Source: Anas platyrhynchos
Lineage: Eukaryota > Chordata > Aves > Anseriformes > Anatidae
Length of the DNA: 64,000 bases
NCBI RefSeq assembly: GCF_047663525.1
Contig: NC_092601.1
Span: 17,383,501 to 17,447,500 of the forward strand
Reading direction: 5' to 3'
Positions within the stretch are counted from its first letter, which is position 1. Every line of letters begins with the position of its first letter. The position numbers were made by a program, and so were the translations under genes. Under the pieces are notes generated by a model. The model searched no databases. It worked only from the letters and a program-made list of their open reading frames with translations, and was not told where the DNA came from. Positions 50,323 to 64,000 of the stretch are shown one piece after another.

Positions 50323-50899
50323 TTTAATAACAGGTTGCTTTTACAGTACGAAGTCAAAAGAGGTGGGTCCCTTGAGGAGCCTTTGTCCCGGGATGTGGGT
50401 CACCCACCCTCGCGAGGGAGGGCAGCCCGCCGCGGGACCTGCTGTGCAAAACGGTAGAAGAGTCTCTTAAATAACTAGAATAAAATACGATTGCGAGCCT
50501 TCCCTCGGTGGGAAGGGGGCCAGGAGGGGCAGCAGTTCTCAATAACGAGTCCTCGAGCGGGTTTTGTCAGCTCAGCTCGGAGGCGAGCGGGTTTTGACGG
50601 GCTCTAACCAGCCTCCCCCCAATGATGCCTTCCAGCTTTTAATGAGATCGGAGGCTACCCCAACCTGGAGGAGGCTTACTTAAGAGCCGTGCCGTCCAAA
50701 ATTGTGCCCAACACGACCTGCCACCTGCCCCGAGCAGATGCCATGCACCTCTTCCGAGACCCAGTCTCTGGAGATCTGCCGTGGACTGGGATGACGTTCG
50801 GGCTGTCTATCATGGCCGCGTGGTACTGGTGCACCGACCAGGTAAATGGAAACGTTATTCCCCTGCCCCGAGTCGCAGCGCGTCCACCCGTGGCTTCCC
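50323..50899 (-). terminator. Probable FAM83G 3'UTR, antisense to an SLC5A10 exon
   Basis: The FAM83G stop is at 50900-50902 (minus). Between it and the SLC5A10 exon 8 edge at 50841 no poly(A) hexamer is visible. Minus-strand ATTAAA occurs at 50638-50643 and 50323-50328. Either choice makes the FAM83G 3'UTR run through essentially all of SLC5A10 exon 8 (50636-50841) on the opposite strand. Confidence 0.5.

Positions 50900-64000
<13,101 letters not shown>

Overview
The window is vertebrate nuclear DNA, most likely from a bird. It carries the gene order of the Smith-Magenis region (human 17p11.2): SMCR8, SHMT1, PRPSAP2, SLC5A10 with FAM83G nested inside it. Introns are short, recognisable interspersed repeats are almost absent, and much of the sequence is GC-rich, as expected of an avian microchromosome. 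The species cannot be named from the sequence, and a non-avian reptile is not formally excluded. All gene names rest on translated exons compared with remembered vertebrate proteins; no database search was run.

Layout. 1-480 is a promoter with a tandem array of ZNF143-type motifs in front of SMCR8. 593-4760 (+) is SMCR8 in two coding exons. 8894-12580 (-) is SHMT1 in eleven coding exons, tail to tail with SMCR8; a GC-rich promoter with three CCAAT boxes lies at 13300-13420. 14905-15990 (+) is a chemerin-receptor-like GPCR in one coding exon. 15991-23130 is gene-poor. 23130-38190 (+) is PRPSAP2: a CpG-island first exon, ten coding exons (369 aa) and a clear poly(A) signal. 40548 onward (+) is SLC5A10, of which nine coding exons are present; the rest lies beyond the right edge. 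60166 down to 50900 (-) is FAM83G, of which the last four coding exons are present; the N-terminal exon lies beyond the right edge.

The genes are functionally unrelated housekeeping or tissue genes: autophagy and GTPase control (SMCR8), one-carbon metabolism (SHMT1), chemoattractant signalling (the GPCR), nucleotide precursor control (PRPSAP2), renal sugar transport (SLC5A10), and CK1/BMP/Wnt signalling in epithelium (FAM83G). The most interesting structure is in how they are arranged. The promoter array has five ZNF143-like motifs at about 65-bp spacing. SLC5A10 and FAM83G exons are interleaved on opposite strands, so the FAM83G 3'UTR must be antisense to an SLC5A10 coding exon. A perfect 24-bp hairpin sits in a PRPSAP2 intron, a receptor gene is present that I do not recall at this place in mammals, and several AT-rich homeodomain-motif islands look like conserved enhancers. 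I found no prokaryotic-type system, tRNA, rRNA, CRISPR array or endogenous virus.
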